Of a DNA stretch of 64,000 nucleotides, positions 1 through 9,927 are shown in pieces (positions within the stretch are counted from its first letter, which is position 1; each line of letters opens with the position of its first letter). The notes under the pieces were generated by a model, which searched no databases, was not told where the DNA came from, and saw nothing but the letters and a program-made list of their open reading frames with translations. Made by a program: the position numbers and the translations under genes. This stretch comes from an uncultured Bizionia sp. (lineage in GTDB: Bacteria > Bacteroidota > Bacteroidia > Flavobacteriales > Flavobacteriaceae), in contig CANMCF010000009.1 in NCBI GenBank assembly GCA_947496215.1, positions 62,001 to 126,000 of the forward strand. The letters are read 5' to 3'.

Positions 1-32
1 GATTTCAGATTTTCAAAACTTAAACACAACAA

Positions 33-845
33 ATGAATTTAGATAGTGACATACAAAAAAAAATCAAAGCTTATCTCGATGATGAGATGACAGACATTGA
101 ACGTAACGATTTTGAAGGCATCATCGAAAACGATGAGCATTTGGCAGAAACCATTTCCATATTAAAAACAATGGACACTGTATACGATGACAATGAATGG
201 GCCTTGTACGATGGTAAATTATCCAAACTAAAAGCTACATCAAACCTATTTAAAGGAGATGAGATCACTTCTTTTTCCCAAAAAGTAAAAACTGCAGAAT
301 CCCACTACAATACCAATGACAAGGAAGGAGTACGACATTACATAAAATATGTTTCTTCCTTTGCCGCTGCCATATGCCTTCTTTTCATCGGTTATTATTT
401 TTTAGGCAAAGAACAATCTTCATTGGAACTATTCAATGATTATTACAATCAAAGAGATCTACCTTCCTTTACGACGAAAGGTGAAGTAGTCAATACTCTA
501 TCCAAAGCAGAAAACTTATTCAAAACAAAACACTACAAAGAAGCTTTGGAAATGTTCACATTAGCATATAACACACAATATAGCACCATAAATCCCAATC
601 TGACATTGTATATGGCAGTTTGCCACTTGGAGTTGAACCAATATGACTCGACCCATGAAAAGTTAGATTCATTACTACAAACCAAAGTTTTAGATTCTCA
701 TAAGGCCTATTGGTTCAAAGCATTGACTTACTTGAAGGAAGACAACAAAACCAAAGCTATGGAAACACTGGAATTATTGACAAAGGACGAAAAACACTTC
801 AATTACGACAAGGCCAAAGCGCTTTTGAAAGCATTGAAGTCTTGA
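33..845 (+). CDS. Anti-sigma-like single-pass membrane protein with periplasmic TPR region
   Basis: The 270-residue product has an acidic cytoplasmic N-terminus of about 100 residues, resembling the anti-sigma/zinc-finger-less regulators that sit behind ECF sigma genes in Bacteroidota. One hydrophobic helix lies near residues 103-124. The C-terminal part (about 150-270) is helical and TPR-like, with pairs such as KAENLFKTKHYKEALEMF. Only 32 bases precede it, so any partner sigma gene lies outside the window. The role as an anti-sigma factor is inferred from layout; the TPR part suggests protein-protein contacts outside the cytoplasm. An alternative is a plain TPR membrane protein. Confidence 0.6.
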   Translation: MNLDSDIQKKIKAYLDDEMTDIERNDFEGIIENDEHLAETISILKTMDTVYDDNEWALYDGKLSKLKATSNLFKGDEITSFSQKVKTAESHYNTNDKEGVRHYIKYVSSFAAAICLLFIGYYFLGKEQSSLELFNDYYNQRDLPSFTTKGEVVNTLSKAENLFKTKHYKEALEMFTLAYNTQYSTINPNLTLYMAVCHLELNQYDSTHEKLDSLLQTKVLDSHKAYWFKALTYLKEDNKTKAMETLELLTKDEKHFNYDKAKALLKALKS

Positions 846-1177
846 TAAGAAGTCTATGTTTGAACTTTTTCACTTTAGTTACATAAAAAACATTTTCACA
901 CAGGAGTTTCTCAATATGAATTAACCATTATCTCAATTGAATCTTCAATATTTATTTGTAAGATTTATCACATATAAAAAACACATAATCGTACTTATAC
1001 GTATTTCATCGTGTATTTTAATTTACCAAACTCTAATTCACAGAATCCAAAAACCTATTCATAAATTTGATTATCAGAGTTTTAGCCTTTAAAGCTATCT
1101 TTAATGAAACATAAAGTAAATGACCCAAATCATCTCTAAAAAGAAACATTAAAGATAGCTTTGCTTTTATTCTCCTT
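846..1177. other. AT-rich intergenic stretch between convergent genes
   Basis: This 332-base gap separates the convergent anti-sigma-like gene and the DUF4230 gene. I see no open reading frame worth calling. The only clear structure is a 16-bp perfect inverted repeat near the DUF4230 end, listed separately. Confidence 0.6.
1091..1162. repeat. 16-bp perfect inverted repeat with 40-nt loop
   Basis: AAAGCTATCTTTAATG at 1091-1106 is matched by its exact reverse complement at 1147-1162. The loop is 40 nt and no T-run follows on either strand, so it is a poor intrinsic terminator. It lies just downstream of the DUF4230 stop and could be a 3' RNA stabiliser or a folded transcript end. Confidence 0.7.
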
Positions 1178-1783
1178 CTAAAACTTTATATCCTCGAAAT
1201 TTGAAACAGCTTGCGATTGGTATTCCAAAGTCCAATTCATGGAGTTTGTGAGGATATAGAATTTTGATAGTTCACTAAGGAGTCTGTTCCTAGCATTCGT
1301 TTTCAACGTTGAAGCTTCCACCTTTTTCATCAACGATGCCTTTACCGTTTCTTTGATCACATTGTAATCATTGGCTTCAAATGGGTTTAAAAAATCGGCT
1401 TGTATGTCATAATACTCAAAATCCGGACTTATCTTTATTTCCTCTTCGGGAATATTGGTTATTCTAAGGATTCTATTCTCTTCATCTATTTCATATTCCA
1501 TTTTACTTAGGTCATAGGCTATGCTGACATCTGCATTGACAACAATCAATGCTTTTTTTTCAGCAGACAAGAAATCGGAAAAAATGGCTTTGGAATTCTT
1601 ATAATTGAACACCTCGCTAAAATGCCCTTCGGTAACGACAAGTTTCCCTACGTTTTTCAATTGTTCCTGTATCAATGACGAGTTTTCCTGAAGCGTTATC
1701 TCATTTTCTTTCTTAGAATCACAGTATTTAAAAGTAAACAATACCACTAATGTTATGACTACACCAAATAGAATTTTTCGCAT
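1178..1783 (-). CDS. DUF4230 family protein
   Basis: This 201-residue protein opens with a positively charged N-terminus and a hydrophobic helix (about residues 4-20), so it is probably membrane-anchored or secreted. The remainder fits the DUF4230 family: a segment starting at KLVVTEGHFSEVF, a middle part with the YDLSKMEYEI strand, and a helical end with RNRLLSELSKFY. The family has no assigned biochemical role; members in Bacteroidota are mostly single-pass envelope proteins. It lies 26 bases downstream of the GSCFA gene on the same strand, so the two are probably co-transcribed. The family call rests on recalled sequence pattern. Confidence 0.75.
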   Translation of the reverse strand: MRKILFGVVITLVVLFTFKYCDSKKENEITLQENSSLIQEQLKNVGKLVVTEGHFSEVFNYKNSKAIFSDFLSAEKKALIVVNADVSIAYDLSKMEYEIDEENRILRITNIPEEEIKISPDFEYYDIQADFLNPFEANDYNVIKETVKASLMKKVEASTLKTNARNRLLSELSKFYILTNSMNWTLEYQSQAVSNFEDIKF

Positions 1784-1809
1784 ACGCTAATTTAACAATT
1801 AAAACGATA

Positions 1810-2766
1810 TTAAAATGTAATGTGTGGAAATTGTGAGGATAGTTCCCTCTTCCTCATATTCAACTGTTTGAAGAATTCCAAATGCGCGTCAGACTCTGGA
1901 TTGAATGGTTTATGGGCCAATCCTTTTTGAATGACCACTACCTTAGCCATTGTCTTATGAGCATCCATAGCAATCCATACTTGCTTGAATTTCTCCCAAA
2001 TGTAATCTACGGCAGTTTCATTGGGGTGTAACATATCTGGCTTGTAAAAGCGATAATCCCTAAGTTCATCCAACATTATTTCGTAGGAAGGAAAATAAGA
2101 GCAACCTTTTGATTCAGCTTCGGAAGACAAGACGGAATGGATGGCTCCTATTAAATGCGATTTACTTTGCGTGTTTTCCACAAAACCATCCTTTATGTGT
2201 CGTACAGGAGATACTGTAAAAACAATGGACACGTCCTTATTCACAGATTGAATGACATCAATCATCATCCTTAGGCTTTTTGTTATGTCATCTATTGACA
2301 GTAGTTTTTTATTGAAATGATTCTGAGTCACCTTATGGCAGTTGGCTACTGTTTTACCGGACTCGGCCAAATCATAAACCCAGGCCGTCCCCAATGTTAT
2401 AAAAACATGTGTAGCCTCCAAGATTTGTTTCTTGGTGGTTTTTGCACCTGCATTCAATTTTTGAAGCAATCGCTCCTTTGAAACATCGCTTAATTTTGAA
2501 TGTGCATCGTAACAATGCCATTGGTCATTATGTGAGAAGACATCGTTCTCGGTATATTCCTTTTCATCGATGGAACGAAATACCAATGTCTCTATTGCTT
2601 TAGGATGAAATAGAATTCCGAACGGATTTTGCATTGTCTGAAACTTGAAGTAATTGAACTTACTCCCCATGTTTTCAGCAAAACACGACCCCAAAAGCAA
2701 AAGCTTAGAACTGTAGTCTATTTGTCGCTCTTGCTTTTTTAAAGGTATTTGTGTTTGTAGTTTCAT
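1810..2766 (-). CDS. GSCFA domain-containing protein
   Basis: The family-defining GSCFAEN motif is present near the N-terminus (about residues 26-32), followed by FGILFHP. A C-terminal DMLHPN segment resembles the Asp/His block of SGNH-type hydrolases, to which GSCFA proteins are distantly related. Length (318 aa) is usual for the family. There is no signal peptide, so it is predicted cytoplasmic. The substrate is unknown; an esterase-like reaction is only inferred from the fold. It sits directly downstream of alaS with 33 bases between, suggesting an alaS-GSCFA-DUF4230 transcription unit. Confidence 0.85.
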   Translation of the reverse strand: MKLQTQIPLKKQERQIDYSSKLLLLGSCFAENMGSKFNYFKFQTMQNPFGILFHPKAIETLVFRSIDEKEYTENDVFSHNDQWHCYDAHSKLSDVSKERLLQKLNAGAKTTKKQILEATHVFITLGTAWVYDLAESGKTVANCHKVTQNHFNKKLLSIDDITKSLRMMIDVIQSVNKDVSIVFTVSPVRHIKDGFVENTQSKSHLIGAIHSVLSSEAESKGCSYFPSYEIMLDELRDYRFYKPDMLHPNETAVDYIWEKFKQVWIAMDAHKTMAKVVVIQKGLAHKPFNPESDAHLEFFKQLNMRKRELSSQFPHITF

Positions 2767-2799
2767 CTATGGATTCCTAAATAGCTTAGGATTGTCTTT

Positions 2800-5415
2800 T
2801 TATTCTATATAGCTTTTGGCTTGTTTCAAAGCTTCATCTATTCCTTCTGGATTCTTACCTCCAGCCGTGGCATAGAAAGGTTGTCCTCCTCCACCGCCAT
2901 GGATTAGTTTTCCTAATTCCCTAACTACTTGTCCTGCATTAAGGCCTTTGTCCGCAACCAATTCTTTTGATATATAGCATGTTAACATTGCCTTCCCTTC
3001 TTTTGCCGTTCCAAACAATAGGAATAGGTTTTTATGCTTTTCACCCATTCCAAAGGCTACATCTTTGATTCCAGTTGCATCCAAATCCACCTTTTGAGCC
3101 AAGAATTGTATCCCATTTATTTCGGTCAAGGCATTTGCCAATTCTCCTTTCAAATTCTTGGCCTTGTCTTTCAACAGGCTTTCTATTTGCTTTTTCAAAC
3201 CTGCATTTTCTTCTTTCAAGGACACCAAGGCTTTAACAGGTTCCTTGGCATTGTTCAACAAGTCCTTCATTTCAAAATAAACACGATTGTTATCGAAATA
3301 AAAATCCTTCACTGCATCGTTTGTTATTGCTTCTATTCGACGAATCCCTGACGCCACAGCACTTTCCGATCTTATCTTGAAATGCCAAATATCTCCCGTA
3401 TTCTTAACATGGGTTCCTCCACAAAGCTCCATGGATTGTCCAAATCGGATGGTTCTTACTGCATCTCCATACTTTTCTCCAAACAAAGCCATCGCTCCCT
3501 CAGCAATTGCTTGCTCCATCGGGACACTTCTATTTTCCTCCAAAGGCAATTTCCCTTCTATTCTTGCATTTACAAAATCCTCCACATCTCTCAACTGCTC
3601 TGTCGTCACTTTAGAAAAATGTGAAAAATCAAATCTTAGATATTTGGAGTGTACTGCACTTCCCTTCTGCTCTACGTGTGTTCCCAAAACCTCTCTCAAT
3701 GCTTGGTGCAAGAGGTGTGTTGCCGTATGGTTGCACTCCGTTCTGTAACGTTGTTTGTCATCTACGACAGCTTTTAAGGTCTCATCCAAATGTTTTGGCA
3801 AATTCTTGGAAAAATGAATGATGACATTGTTCTCTTTCTTGGTGTCCAAGATATATACCACATCTGCATTGGGTACTTCCAAATACCCCTTGTCTCCCAC
3901 TTGTCCTCCTCCTTCTGGATAAAATGGAGTCATATTGAACACTAATTGGTACATTTCTCCATCTTTTTTGGAGACGACCTTTCTATATCGTGTTAGCTTG
4001 ACATTTGCTTCCAAAGAATCGTACCCGACAAATTCCTCTTCGGCATCTTCAATCAAGACTGTCCAATCATCGGTAGACATTTCGCTCGCTGCACGTGAAC
4101 GTTGTTTTTGTTTTTGCAATTCTGCTTCAAAACCTGCTTCATCCAAACTCAATCCTTTTTCACTTAGGATAAGTGCTGTCAAATCTATCGGAAAACCATA
4201 AGTATCGTATAATTCGAATGCTTTTTCTCCAGAAACTTGTTTTCCTTCAGTAGTTTCGATAATACGATCCAACAGCAACAAACCTTGGTCCAAGGTTCTC
4301 AAAAAAGAGGTTTCTTCTTCCTTGATCACATTTTCTATCAATTGCTTCTGTACTTTCAACTCTGGAAAAGCAACTCCCATCTTTTTGCTTAGCACATCCA
4401 CCAACCTGTATATGAATGGTTCCTTCTTATTCAGGAATGTAAAGCCATAGCGTACTGCTCGACGTAGAATACGACGAATCACATAACCAGCACCATTGTT
4501 GCTTGGCAATTGTCCATCTGCTATGGAAAAGGCTACAGCACGTACGTGATCGCTGATGACACGAATGGCAACGTCCGCTTTTTCATCTTTGCCATAATCT
4601 GTATCCGTTATTGTTTCAATCTCCCTAATGATCGGTGTAAACACATCTGTATCGTAATTGGATTTCACATCTTGCAGGACCATACACAAACGTTCGAATC
4701 CCATCCCTGTATCTATGTGCTTGTTTGGCAGAATCTCCAATGACTTGTCTGCCTTACGATTGTATTGCATGAATACCAAATTCCAGATTTCCACGACTTG
4801 TGGATGATCCATATTAACCAAATCCTTACCTGGTACTTTAGCTTTTTCTTCTGCCGAACGGATGTCAACATGTATCTCACTACATGGGCCACATGGTCCC
4901 TGTGCACCCATTTCCCAAAAGTTATCCTTTTTGTTCCCCATCAAGATGCGATTTTCTGGAATAATTTCCTTCCAAATGTCGTAGGCTTCTTGATCCATTT
5001 TTAGATTGTCTGCATCATCGCTTCCCTCAAAGACTGTAACATACAAAATGTCCTTGTCTATACCATAGACATCTACCAACAATTCCCAAGCCCAAGTGAT
5101 GGCTTCCTTTTTGAAATAATCCCCAAAACTCCAGTTCCCCAACATCTCGAACAAAGTATGGTGATAGGTATCGTACCCAACTTCCTCCAAGTCATTGTGT
5201 TTTCCAGATACACGCAAGCATTTTTGTGAATCCGTAAGACGCGTGTTCTTAGGTTTTGCATTACCTAAGAAATACTCTTTAAAAGGTGCCATGCCCGAAT
5301 TTACAAACATTAAGGTTGGATCATCTTTTAAAACCATTGGCGCCGATGGTACTATACTGTGTTTTTTATCTTCGAAAAAACTTAAAAATTTAGAGCGTAT
5401 CTCTTGAGAATTCAT
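2800..5415 (-). CDS. alaS: Alanine--tRNA ligase
   Basis: This cytoplasmic class II synthetase charges tRNA-Ala and edits Ser/Gly mischarging. At 871 aa it is full length. The N-terminal catalytic domain begins with the conserved [11 protein letters not shown] and [20 protein letters not shown] region. The editing domain carries the HTATHLLH zinc-binding motif (about residues 562-569) and a CGGTH motif (about 665). The C-terminal DHHA1 domain has the glycine-rich [10 protein letters not shown] stretch that contacts the tRNA elbow. It is divergent from the M23 peptidase gene; the 134-base space between them should hold both promoters. Confidence 0.98.
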   Translation of the reverse strand: MNSQEIRSKFLSFFEDKKHSIVPSAPMVLKDDPTLMFVNSGMAPFKEYFLGNAKPKNTRLTDSQKCLRVSGKHNDLEEVGYDTYHHTLFEMLGNWSFGDYFKKEAITWAWELLVDVYGIDKDILYVTVFEGSDDADNLKMDQEAYDIWKEIIPENRILMGNKKDNFWEMGAQGPCGPCSEIHVDIRSAEEKAKVPGKDLVNMDHPQVVEIWNLVFMQYNRKADKSLEILPNKHIDTGMGFERLCMVLQDVKSNYDTDVFTPIIREIETITDTDYGKDEKADVAIRVISDHVRAVAFSIADGQLPSNNGAGYVIRRILRRAVRYGFTFLNKKEPFIYRLVDVLSKKMGVAFPELKVQKQLIENVIKEEETSFLRTLDQGLLLLDRIIETTEGKQVSGEKAFELYDTYGFPIDLTALILSEKGLSLDEAGFEAELQKQKQRSRAASEMSTDDWTVLIEDAEEEFVGYDSLEANVKLTRYRKVVSKKDGEMYQLVFNMTPFYPEGGGQVGDKGYLEVPNADVVYILDTKKENNVIIHFSKNLPKHLDETLKAVVDDKQRYRTECNHTATHLLHQALREVLGTHVEQKGSAVHSKYLRFDFSHFSKVTTEQLRDVEDFVNARIEGKLPLEENRSVPMEQAIAEGAMALFGEKYGDAVRTIRFGQSMELCGGTHVKNTGDIWHFKIRSESAVASGIRRIEAITNDAVKDFYFDNNRVYFEMKDLLNNAKEPVKALVSLKEENAGLKKQIESLLKDKAKNLKGELANALTEINGIQFLAQKVDLDATGIKDVAFGMGEKHKNLFLLFGTAKEGKAMLTCYISKELVADKGLNAGQVVRELGKLIHGGGGGQPFYATAGGKNPEGIDEALKQAKSYIE

Positions 5416-5470
5416 ATGACTATGTTAATAACCTTGCTTCAGCAAGCCGCTGGCATTGCAAAACAATTTA

Positions 5471-5478
5471 TATATTTG
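5471..5478 (+). promoter_or_regulatory. Candidate -7 box (TATATTTG) for the M23 peptidase operon
   Basis: TATATTTG matches the Bacteroidota -7 consensus TAnnTTTG and lies about 70 bases before the peptidase start. A well-placed TTTG -33 element is not obvious, so confidence is moderate. Confidence 0.4.
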
Positions 5479-5549
5479 TTCGTTAACTATTTTAAATCTG
5501 GCCTAATATTTAGGTCAATATCAATTGCAAAAATAGTATAAATTAGATA

Positions 5550-6521
5550 ATGAGTAAGGTAAAATATTATTATGATTCCGAGACGCTGTCTTATCGTAAG
5601 ATAAAACGGAAAAAAAGTCGGCTATTCAAATACGTTTTTGGGTTTATAGCTTCTTCTGCCCTGTTTGGATTGTTGTTTATGTTTTTGGCCACACTATATA
5701 TAGAATCGCCAAAAGAAAAAGCATTGAAGCGTGAGTTGAGCAACATGCAACTGCAGTTCGACCTAATCAACAAGAAAATGGATGAGGCAGAAATCGTCTT
5801 GGCAAACATAGAAGACAGGGACAACAACATCTACCGCTTGTATTTTGAAGCAAATCCAATTCCACAAGAACAACGAAAAGCTGGTTTTGGAGGAATTAAC
5901 AGGTACAAGGCCTTCGAAGGTTTCGACAACTCCAAATTAATCATTGAAAGCAACAAACGCATAGACATCCTACAGAAACAGATCGTAGTGCAATCGAAAT
6001 CGCTGGATGAAATAAAGGTTCTAGCCGAAGAAAAAGAAAAATTCCTTGCGACAATACCTGCAATTCAACCTGTAACCAACGAGGATCTGACTCGTATGGC
6101 TTCGGGGTTTGGTATGAGAACCGACCCATTTACCAAGGCTAGAAAAAAACACTGGGGAATGGATTTTACTGCCCCACGAGGCACTCCCGTCTATGCTACT
6201 GGTGATGGTATCGTGGAACGTGCAGACAGCAACTCTTCCGGTTATGGAAAGCACATTAGAATAAACCATGGGTATGGCTACATGTCCCTATATGCCCACC
6301 TATACAAGTACAACATAAAGAAAAATCAGAAAGTAAAGCGTGGTGACCTGATAGGATTTGTAGGAAGTACAGGGCGATCGGAAGCACCGCATTTGCATTA
6401 TGAAATATTCAAAGACGGTACGCGAATAAATCCCATCAACTTTTACTATGGTAGTTTAACAGCCGAAGAGTTCAGCAAATTGCTGGATCGTGCTTCTTTG
6501 GAAAATCAATCTTTGGACTAA
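5550..6521 (+). CDS. M23 family metallopeptidase, membrane-anchored
   Basis: This 323-aa protein probably cuts peptidoglycan cross-links in the periplasm. A single membrane helix (about residues 26-49) follows a basic cytoplasmic tail, then a coiled-coil stretch (about 50-175). The C-terminal M23 (LytM) domain has the zinc ligands HWGMD (His201, Asp205) and HLH (His281, His283), so it appears catalytically competent. The coiled coil plus LytM layout resembles MepM/NlpD-type division or growth factors. The stop codon overlaps the start of the MerR gene (TAATG), so the two are translationally coupled. Confidence 0.9.
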   Translation: MSKVKYYYDSETLSYRKIKRKKSRLFKYVFGFIASSALFGLLFMFLATLYIESPKEKALKRELSNMQLQFDLINKKMDEAEIVLANIEDRDNNIYRLYFEANPIPQEQRKAGFGGINRYKAFEGFDNSKLIIESNKRIDILQKQIVVQSKSLDEIKVLAEEKEKFLATIPAIQPVTNEDLTRMASGFGMRTDPFTKARKKHWGMDFTAPRGTPVYATGDGIVERADSNSSGYGKHIRINHGYGYMSLYAHLYKYNIKKNQKVKRGDLIGFVGSTGRSEAPHLHYEIFKDGTRINPINFYYGSLTAEEFSKLLDRASLENQSLD

Positions 6522-6850
6522 TGCAAATAGATCTTCCAGAAAAGCGATATTATTCCATTGGGGAAGTAGCCAAGGCTTTTGGAGTCAACACCTCATTGAT
6601 TCGTTTTTGGGAAAAGGAATTCGATGTCTTGAAACCAAAGAAAAATGCGAAAGGTAATCGCAAGTTTACTCCCGACGACATAAAGAACCTTAAATTCATC
6701 TACCACTTGGTAAAAGAACGCGGGTTTACATTGGAAGGGGCAAAAACGCATTTAAAAGAAGAAAAGCAGAAAACACTTACCAATTACGAAATTATCAGTA
6801 AATTAGAGGGAGTTAAAAATCAACTCATCAAACTAAAAAACCAACTTTAA
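6521..6850 (+). CDS. MerR family transcriptional regulator
   Basis: The 109-aa product begins with the MerR winged helix: YYSIGEVAKAFGV, then the conserved LIRFWEKEF and the helix containing LKFIYHLVKERGFTL. It is short and lacks an effector-binding domain, so the signal it senses is not visible. This small MerR type commonly sits beside an M23 peptidase gene in Bacteroidota. It overlaps the peptidase gene by one base and is 13 bases from lemA, suggesting one operon. Confidence 0.9.
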   Translation: MQIDLPEKRYYSIGEVAKAFGVNTSLIRFWEKEFDVLKPKKNAKGNRKFTPDDIKNLKFIYHLVKERGFTLEGAKTHLKEEKQKTLTNYEIISKLEGVKNQLIKLKNQL

Positions 6851-6863
6851 AAATCATACTATC

Positions 6864-7460
6864 ATGAAAAAATGGCTCATTCCTTTAATTGTTATTGGAC
6901 TTATCGTATTTGCAGTATTCAAATGGGGCGTAGGTATCAACAATGAAATCATAGAACAAGAAGGTCTCGCTAAAGCTCAATGGGCCAATGTCGAAAGTTC
7001 CTATCAACGTAGGGCGGATTTAATTCCAAACATTGTGGCTACCGTAAAAGGTTATGCCGATCATGAAAAGGAGACATTGGAAGCCGTCATCAAAGCCAGA
7101 GCGGAAGCTACCAAACCTGAGATAAACATAGGAGAGGGAGCCATCACACCAGAAAACATGGCTCAATTCCAACAAGCCCAAGAAGGTTTAAGTGGTGCTT
7201 TGTCCAGACTTTTGGTTTCCGTGGAACGCTACCCGGAACTTAAAGCCGACAGAAGCTTTCTTGAACTGCAAAGTCAGTTGGAAGGAACAGAAAACCGCAT
7301 TAATGTAGAACGTAACAAATTTAACAAACTTGCTGGTGCATATAATATTTTCATAGCGAAGTTCCCTACGAGTTTCATTGCCAACTTTATTGACAAAGAT
7401 GCTCTAGCCTTATTCAAATCTGCACCAGGAAGTGAAAACGCTACCAAAGTAGAATTCTAA
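6864..7460 (+). CDS. lemA: LemA family protein
   Basis: This 198-aa protein has an N-terminal membrane helix (about residues 4-22) and the LemA core: YQRRADLIPNIV, then VERYPELKAD and the closing YNIFIAKFPTSFIA. LemA proteins are envelope proteins of unknown biochemical role with a largely helical extracytoplasmic domain. The two TPM-domain genes immediately downstream are a classic LemA partnership, seen in many bacteria. Confidence 0.95.
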   Translation: MKKWLIPLIVIGLIVFAVFKWGVGINNEIIEQEGLAKAQWANVESSYQRRADLIPNIVATVKGYADHEKETLEAVIKARAEATKPEINIGEGAITPENMAQFQQAQEGLSGALSRLLVSVERYPELKADRSFLELQSQLEGTENRINVERNKFNKLAGAYNIFIAKFPTSFIANFIDKDALALFKSAPGSENATKVEF

Positions 7461-7464
7461 ATTC

Positions 7465-7908
7465 ATGCAAAACAAAGTTGAAGATTTCTTAACGACGATT
7501 GAAGAGCAAGAAATTGTTGCTGCGATTCGTGAAGCTGAAAAACAGACTTCTGGAGAAATCCGTGTACATATAGAAAACACTTCCAACGGTAATGTCGATG
7601 CACGTGCCTTGGAAGTATTTTCCATCTTGAAAATGCATAACACCAAGTTGCAGAACGGGGTTTTAATCTACGTTTCCGTAGAAGAAAGGGCCTTTGCCAT
7701 ATATGGTGACAAAGGCATCAATGACATTGTATCCAACACTTTTTGGGATGAAACGGTTGGGATCATGCAGTCCCATTTCAAGAATGGCCATTACAAACAA
7801 GGTTTGGTCGATGGCATACTAAAAGCAGGAACAGAATTGCAAATTCACTTTCCTTGGAATTCAAATACCGATGAAAATGAACTCCCAAACACCATTTCGA
7901 AAGGTTAG
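7465..7908 (+). CDS. TPM domain-containing protein, soluble
   Basis: The 147-aa protein carries a TPM (YgcG/TPM_phosphatase) domain: EIVAAIREAEKQTSGEIRVH at the front and the GDKGIN segment in the middle. It lacks a signal peptide or membrane helix, unlike its neighbour, so it is probably cytoplasmic. It starts five bases after lemA and ends two bases before the second TPM gene, a tight operon. The reaction, if any, is unknown; phosphatase activity is known only for plant relatives. Confidence 0.85.
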   Translation: MQNKVEDFLTTIEEQEIVAAIREAEKQTSGEIRVHIENTSNGNVDARALEVFSILKMHNTKLQNGVLIYVSVEERAFAIYGDKGINDIVSNTFWDETVGIMQSHFKNGHYKQGLVDGILKAGTELQIHFPWNSNTDENELPNTISKG

Positions 7909-7910
7909 TC

Positions 7911-8786
7911 ATGAAACATTCAGTCTTCAACAAACAATATTACATAGGTGACAAGTATAATTGTTTCACCTTGAAAAACGGCGGTTTCATTTTAATACTC
8001 CTTGCCTTTTTAGCGGCCAACCTTTCATTTGCACAATTTGAAATTCCAGAAAAACCTGATTTTCAAACCAGTGTCTATGATTCCATCAATCTTTTATCTA
8101 CCAATCAAAAGAGATCATTAGAAAACAAGCTCATAAAATATTCCGATACGACTTCCACACAAATAGTGGTTGCCATAATTAGCTCCACCCAAGGAGAATA
8201 CATCAACCTATTGGGAGCCGAATGGGGAGAGAAATGGGAGATCGGCCAAAAAGACAAGGACAATGGCATATTCATACTACTGGCCAAAGACGATAGAAAA
8301 ATAAACATAAGCACCGGGTATGGTGTCGAACATTTGCTGACGGATGCCATATCTCGACGTATCATAGAACGTGACATCATTCCTTATTTCAAACAAGGGG
8401 ACTATCATGGCGGCTTGAACAAAGGCGTCGATTCCATTTTCGAGGTGATGACCGGTGAATATCAAGGCACTCGACAATCGTCTTCCAACGGCATCCCTTT
8501 TGGCTTGATATTCTTCCTTTTTATCGTATTTATAATCATCTTGATATCCATATCCAAGAACCGTAGAGGTGGCAGCGGTGGCCGAGGCAACAGCTCCACA
8601 TCCAGAGATATTCTTGAAGCCATAATACTAAGCAACTCTGGTAGGGGTGGCTACAGACGTAGTTCCGGCGGGTTCGGTGGCGGTTTCGGAGGCAGTGGTG
8701 GCGGAAGTTTCGGTGGCGGTGGTGGCTTCGGTGGTGGCTTCGGTGGTGGTAGTTTCGGTGGCGGAGGTGCTTCTGGCGGCTGGTAA
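7911..8786 (+). CDS. TPM domain membrane protein with Gly-rich tail (YgcG-like)
   Basis: The 291-aa product has an N-terminal hydrophobic segment ending in LSFAQ, consistent with a signal peptide or anchor. It continues with a TPM domain (VVAIISSTQGE, DRKINISTGYGVEHLLTD) and a second membrane helix near residues 197-213. The tail of about 60 residues is almost only Gly, Ser and Phe (GFGGGFGGSGGGSFGGGGG pattern), typical of YgcG proteins. The tail is encoded by GGTGGC-type repeats between about 8650 and 8783, which also create long false reading frames in other frames. It closes the M23-MerR-LemA-TPM-TPM run. Confidence 0.9.
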   Translation: MKHSVFNKQYYIGDKYNCFTLKNGGFILILLAFLAANLSFAQFEIPEKPDFQTSVYDSINLLSTNQKRSLENKLIKYSDTTSTQIVVAIISSTQGEYINLLGAEWGEKWEIGQKDKDNGIFILLAKDDRKINISTGYGVEHLLTDAISRRIIERDIIPYFKQGDYHGGLNKGVDSIFEVMTGEYQGTRQSSSNGIPFGLIFFLFIVFIIILISISKNRRGGSGGRGNSSTSRDILEAIILSNSGRGGYRRSSGGFGGGFGGSGGGSFGGGGGFGGGFGGGSFGGGGASGGW

Positions 8787-8832
8787 TCCTAGAGCTAGAC
8801 AGGTAATTCACACAGTCGACACATCAATTCTT

Positions 8833-9801
8833 TCATCTTCCATGATACTCCATATCTGGCAATGGCTCTTCATTTTTAAGGTACTTGTCAAACCAATTGA
8901 TCACCTCATCATTCATTTCATTCTTAAATTCGTTTATTCCATGATCTGCTCCTTCGAATATCTTTAAACGATAAGGAACTCTATGTTTTTCAAACTCCAG
9001 AGCCAACTTTAAGGAGTTACTTGATTTGACTCTCCAATCCGAATTCCCATGCAACAACAATATTGGTACCTCTTTCGGGAATTTCTCAACCCAATGAATT
9101 GCCGAGCGTTTCTTCAACTCTAGTTCCTTGTTGTTCTCATAGTCAGGAATGAGCTCAGCATATACACCCGATTCCATTCCTTTCCTTTCTATTATCGTCA
9201 GATCCGACCTTGCTCCCCCAACGACAGCAACTTTTACCTTGTCCGTCTTTGTCAATGCAATATATGTCATCATTCCTCCTCGACTCCAACCAAACATCCC
9301 TATTCTGGAAACATCCGCTTCTTTGACTTCCTTTAACACCTCTGTTAAAATCGTGACATCGTTTACATCATTTCCTCCAAATTCCTCTTGTCCTTCACTT
9401 CCTCCATTTCCTCTGTATTGACTTGCTATAACGACATAACCTTCTTTTGCGATTCGACCAAGTTCCAATGCGCTGAATGAAGAATTCAATGCTCCAAAAT
9501 CCCTATTTCCTCCACGATTGTAAATCACACATGGATACTTGCCACTCTTCTTTGGTTTCACCATGAATCCTTTTATTTTCAACCCATCACTTAAATATGT
9601 GATCTTATGAATATCAACACTATCGATGTACTGGTATTTTTCTTTCCAAACGATTTCACCATCTACCTCTTCCGTCAATCGTTGGTATATACGTGTATTA
9701 GACAAATCTGATACAGACGTCTTGCTTATTAGCAACTGTTCGGTTTGAGCCTGACAATTTGAGAATATTAGAACCAAGAGCAAATGCTTGATGTACTTCA
9801 T
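8833..9801 (-). CDS. Alpha/beta hydrolase, S9-peptidase-like lipoprotein
   Basis: The 322-aa protein starts with a lipoprotein-type signal (LIFSNC, Cys16). The catalytic triad is readable: Ser173 in GWSRGG, Asp255 in GNSDWRV and His287 in GADHGI. The order and spacing fit the prolyl oligopeptidase/dienelactone-hydrolase branch, but the beta-propeller of true S9 peptidases is missing, so it may be an esterase or a short peptidase. It is convergent with the TPM gene, 46 bases apart, with no obvious terminator between. Confidence 0.8.
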   Translation of the reverse strand: MKYIKHLLLVLIFSNCQAQTEQLLISKTSVSDLSNTRIYQRLTEEVDGEIVWKEKYQYIDSVDIHKITYLSDGLKIKGFMVKPKKSGKYPCVIYNRGGNRDFGALNSSFSALELGRIAKEGYVVIASQYRGNGGSEGQEEFGGNDVNDVTILTEVLKEVKEADVSRIGMFGWSRGGMMTYIALTKTDKVKVAVVGGARSDLTIIERKGMESGVYAELIPDYENNKELELKKRSAIHWVEKFPKEVPILLLHGNSDWRVKSSNSLKLALEFEKHRVPYRLKIFEGADHGINEFKNEMNDEVINWFDKYLKNEEPLPDMEYHGR

Positions 9802-9871
9802 TTTTTTTATTTTCTTGACAAAGTCAAAATTGATTTCTAGGCGTTAAGTTAAATAAACCTCTTATAGAAGC

Positions 9872-9901
9872 AAAAAAAAGCTCCACATTAAATGCGGAGC
9901 T
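9872..9901 (-). terminator. Intrinsic terminator after the outer-membrane barrel gene
   Basis: Read on the minus strand, AGCTCCGCAT pairs with ATGTGGAGCT (one G-T pair) around a TTA loop, and a run of eight T follows. It lies 27 bases past the stop of the 9928-12702 gene. Confidence 0.85.
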
Positions 9902-9927
9902 ATCTTTTATGTGTCTTAATTTGTTAT

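Noticed and set aside
3034-5407. Several plus-strand frames over alaS
   Set aside because: All lie antisense to the well-conserved alanyl-tRNA synthetase and show no coding features of their own.
8536-8811. His/Arg-rich minus-strand reading frame over the glycine-rich tail
   Set aside because: It is the mirror of GGTGGC-type codons encoding the Gly-rich tail of the TPM protein; its composition is an artefact.
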